In this document: piece by piece, positions 62,141 through 64,000 of the stretch
Layout of the letters: each line of letters begins with the position of its first letter
How positions within the stretch are numbered: the stretch's first letter is position 1
Assembly (NCBI RefSeq): GCF_006491595.2
Contig: NZ_VEVQ02000002.1
Location: forward strand, 186,001-250,000
Direction of reading: 5' to 3'
Length of the DNA stretch: 64,000 nucleotides
Source of the DNA: Flavobacterium jejuense
Lineage (GTDB): Bacteria; Bacteroidota; Bacteroidia; Flavobacteriales; Flavobacteriaceae
Notes under the pieces: model-generated
The model's input: the letters and a program-made list of their open reading frames with translations, nothing else
What the model was told of the DNA's origin: nothing
Databases searched by the model: none
Translations under genes and position numbers: made by a program

Positions 62141-64000
62141 ATGAAAAAAAGAATCTACACTACAATGGTAGTAATGATTGTATTTTGCAATCTTACTATG
62201 TCTCAAACTTCTTTAGGATCTAATAAAACTTTTCTAAAGAATTTAAAAAATAATTTGGCTCTCAATTCATCTAAAGGAATTGAAAATGATATTGTATTAA
62301 AAGTATCAGAAAATAAAAGTTTATTGGGAAAAATAAATTTTCAAAAATCTAGTGGTTCAAGTGAATATTTAATTGGAGAAACTAAAAACAATAAAGGCTC
62401 TTTTTATATTAATGTAACCACTAAATCTCTTGAAGGTCATATTATAATTAAAGAGACAAATCAAGCCTTTAAATATTATTCAGATGATAATGGAAACGCA
62501 TTCGTAAAGTCTGTTGATATAAATAGTTTAATATGTGTTAACTATGAAAATGTTCCAGATAAAGAGCAATTAAAAAAAGAAAATAGAGTAGCAGAAGCTG
62601 TTGAAGCACCTATTGCACAAGCACTTTTAAATTTGCAAAGTTTGCCTGGAGCTGCTGGCTGTGTTTTATTAGATTTTGACGGCTATTACATGCCTGCTGG
62701 GAATTTATGGAATAATGGTAATGCAATCAATGCGGCTCCATCTGGAATGAGTGATGCAGCTGTTCAACAACATTGGGAAGTGGTGTCTGAAGATTATCGC
62801 CCTTTTAACTTGAATGTAACTACTAACGAATCTGTTTTTAATTCTTATCCAAGAAATAGAAGAATGAGAGTTGTTGTAACACCAACTAATACTGCTGCAC
62901 CAGGTGCTGGTGGTGTCGCTTACATTGGATCTTTTAATTGGGATAATGATGTGCCATGTTGGGTGTTTATCACTTCAGGTAAATCTGGAGGAGATGCGTC
63001 TTCTCATGAAATTGGTCATACTTTTGATTTAGGACATGATGGTCGTACTAATCCAAGTGAAGGCTATTTCTTAGGAATAAATGGTACAGCATGGGCACCA
63101 ATTATGGGTGCAGGATATTACAGACCAGTGGTACAATGGAGTAAAGGAGAGTATAATTATGCAAATAATTTACAAGATGATGTAGCAACAATAGCTGGTT
63201 CAAAATTTGGAATTGGATATAGAGGAGATGATTATAGTAATGGAACTTCTGGTGCAGCTAGTTTAAATTACAATGCAAATGGAACAATTAGTCAGAAAAA
63301 TGGAATTATATCTAGTGAAGCAGATTATGATTTTTTTACTTTTACAACAGGTGGAGGAAATGTAGTTATTAATGCAAATACAGTAAGTAGAGATGGAAAT
63401 TTGCATTTATTAATTCGATTATTTAATGCTTCGGGTACTCAAATTGGAACCTATTGGAATTCGGATCCTTTTGCTTTAAACGCTACAATGAACGTTAACC
63501 TTGCAGCAGGAAAGTATTTTATAGGTGTAGACGGAAATGGAGCTGGTGATCCAGGCTATGGTGGATATTCAGCTTATGGTTCTATAGGTAGTTATTCTAT
63601 AACAGGAACAATCCCTCCAGACAATGGTGTAGCAACAGTTTATAAAGATTGTAATTATGGAGGTTATGCTGTTAATTTAGCAGTAGGAAATTATACATTA
63701 AGTCAATTACAGGCAAAAGGAGTAGTAAACGATGATATTTCATCACTAAAAGTTAATAGTGGTTATGAAATTGTTTTATATAATAATGATAATTTTTCAG
63801 GCTCTTCAATTGTTGTTGGAGGTAATGATACTTGTTTAGTTGATAATAGTTTTAATGATATCACATCTTCTTTAAGAGTTAGAGCTACATCAAATTCAGT
63901 TTCAATATTTATACAAGCCGAAGATTATTCAGCAATGAGTGGCATTCAAACAGAATCAACAACTGATTCTGGAGGTGGTTTAAATGTAGGTTATGCAGAT
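62141..64000 (+). CDS. Partial metzincin-type metalloprotease with crystallin-CBM6 tail
   Basis: An ATG at 62141 opens 620 codons that run off the right end of the window. A signal peptide (MKKRIYTTMVVMIVFCNLTMSQ) precedes a pro-region, then a peptidase domain with HEIGHTFDLGHD at residues 289-300. This gives H289, E290, H293 and H299, the three-histidine zinc site of metzincins, though the usual Gly before the third His is Asp296. The Met-turn is PIMGAGY. A PPC-like beta domain follows, then a betagamma-crystallin domain (NDDISS and NDITSS calcium motifs) and the start of a CBM6, nearly identical to those of the GH64 protein. A T9SS domain is expected beyond the edge. It may digest glycoprotein in the glucan target. 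Confidence 0.88.
   Translation, partial: MKKRIYTTMVVMIVFCNLTMSQTSLGSNKTFLKNLKNNLALNSSKGIENDIVLKVSENKSLLGKINFQKSSGSSEYLIGETKNNKGSFYINVTTKSLEGHIIIKETNQAFKYYSDDNGNAFVKSVDINSLICVNYENVPDKEQLKKENRVAEAVEAPIAQALLNLQSLPGAAGCVLLDFDGYYMPAGNLWNNGNAINAAPSGMSDAAVQQHWEVVSEDYRPFNLNVTTNESVFNSYPRNRRMRVVVTPTNTAAPGAGGVAYIGSFNWDNDVPCWVFITSGKSGGDASSHEIGHTFDLGHDGRTNPSEGYFLGINGTAWAPIMGAGYYRPVVQWSKGEYNYANNLQDDVATIAGSKFGIGYRGDDYSNGTSGAASLNYNANGTISQKNGIISSEADYDFFTFTTGGGNVVINANTVSRDGNLHLLIRLFNASGTQIGTYWNSDPFALNATMNVNLAAGKYFIGVDGNGAGDPGYGGYSAYGSIGSYSITGTIPPDNGVATVYKDCNYGGYAVNLAVGNYTLSQLQAKGVVNDDISSLKVNSGYEIVLYNNDNFSGSSIVVGGNDTCLVDNSFNDITSSLRVRATSNSVSIFIQAEDYSAMSGIQTESTTDSGGGLNVGYAD
63629..64000 (+). repeat. Copy 2 of crystallin-CBM6 module
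   Basis: Aligned without net gap to 60803-61174. The match continues to the window edge, so the copy may be longer. Protein identity is high (NYTLSQLQ, SSLKV, NDTCLVDN, AEDYSAM are shared). Confidence 0.9.

Overview
The window is AT-rich DNA of a Bacteroidota, most likely a Flavobacteriaceae member close to Flavobacterium. The evidence is a SusC/SusD pair, several proteins with type IX secretion (T9SS) C-terminal sorting domains, TAnnTTTG-type promoter boxes, and household genes of flavobacterial type (folP, tpiA, rlmH, uvrA, DUF1599, DoxX/BT_3928-like). No rRNA, tRNA or CRISPR array was seen.

Region 1 (1-12.4 kb) holds mostly minus-strand genes: a partial coiled-coil secreted protein, an SLC12-like transporter, the plus-strand ComM/YifB ATPase, a small SET-domain protein, a serine hydrolase, a YARHG protein, an MscS channel, an M50 peptidase, a DUF3108-like protein and a DUF1275 protein. 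Region 2 (12.4-15.6 kb) is an eroded accessory stretch: a hairpin-rich element, a frameshifted gene remnant, a 53-aa gene, an array of six 41-bp tandem repeats, and small hypothetical genes.

Region 3 (15.6-33.2 kb) starts with a secreted endonuclease/phosphatase-fold protein carrying two CBM6 domains. A long co-directional stress or metabolic island follows: D-lactate dehydrogenase-like enzyme, P-type cation ATPase, a coupled GT4/GH130 pair, bestrophin, DUF6544-like, exported rubrerythrin-like lipoprotein, DUF2231, eRF1-like, sulfide:quinone reductase-like flavoprotein, two OsmC proteins, DUF2892, SHOCT, BON and an HMA-AraC fusion regulator. Region 4 (33.2-43.7 kb) is core housekeeping: tpiA, tlpA-like, DoxX, DUF1599, folP, rlmH, a four-helix-bundle protein and uvrA, with a decayed lipoprotein gene between DoxX and the TlpA-like gene.

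Region 5 (44.1-64.0 kb) is a plus-strand polysaccharide utilisation locus, very probably for beta-1,3-glucan. It holds a secreted T9SS glycan-binding-like protein, a SusR-like one-protein regulator (TTG start), SusC, SusD, a SusE-position lipoprotein, GH16 lipoprotein, GH3 lipoprotein, secreted GH16, a GH64 protein with betagamma-crystallin, CBM6 and T9SS modules, and a partial metzincin-type protease with the same crystallin-CBM6 tail. The gene set implies binding and cutting of glucan outside the cell, import through SusCD, trimming by GH3 and GH16, and sensing by the regulator. The combination of GH64 and a co-targeted protease hints at fungal or yeast cell walls, although algal laminarin is an equally serious alternative. 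A direct repeat, ACCTATAC, lies in the promoter regions of both the secreted protein and susC and is a candidate regulator site.
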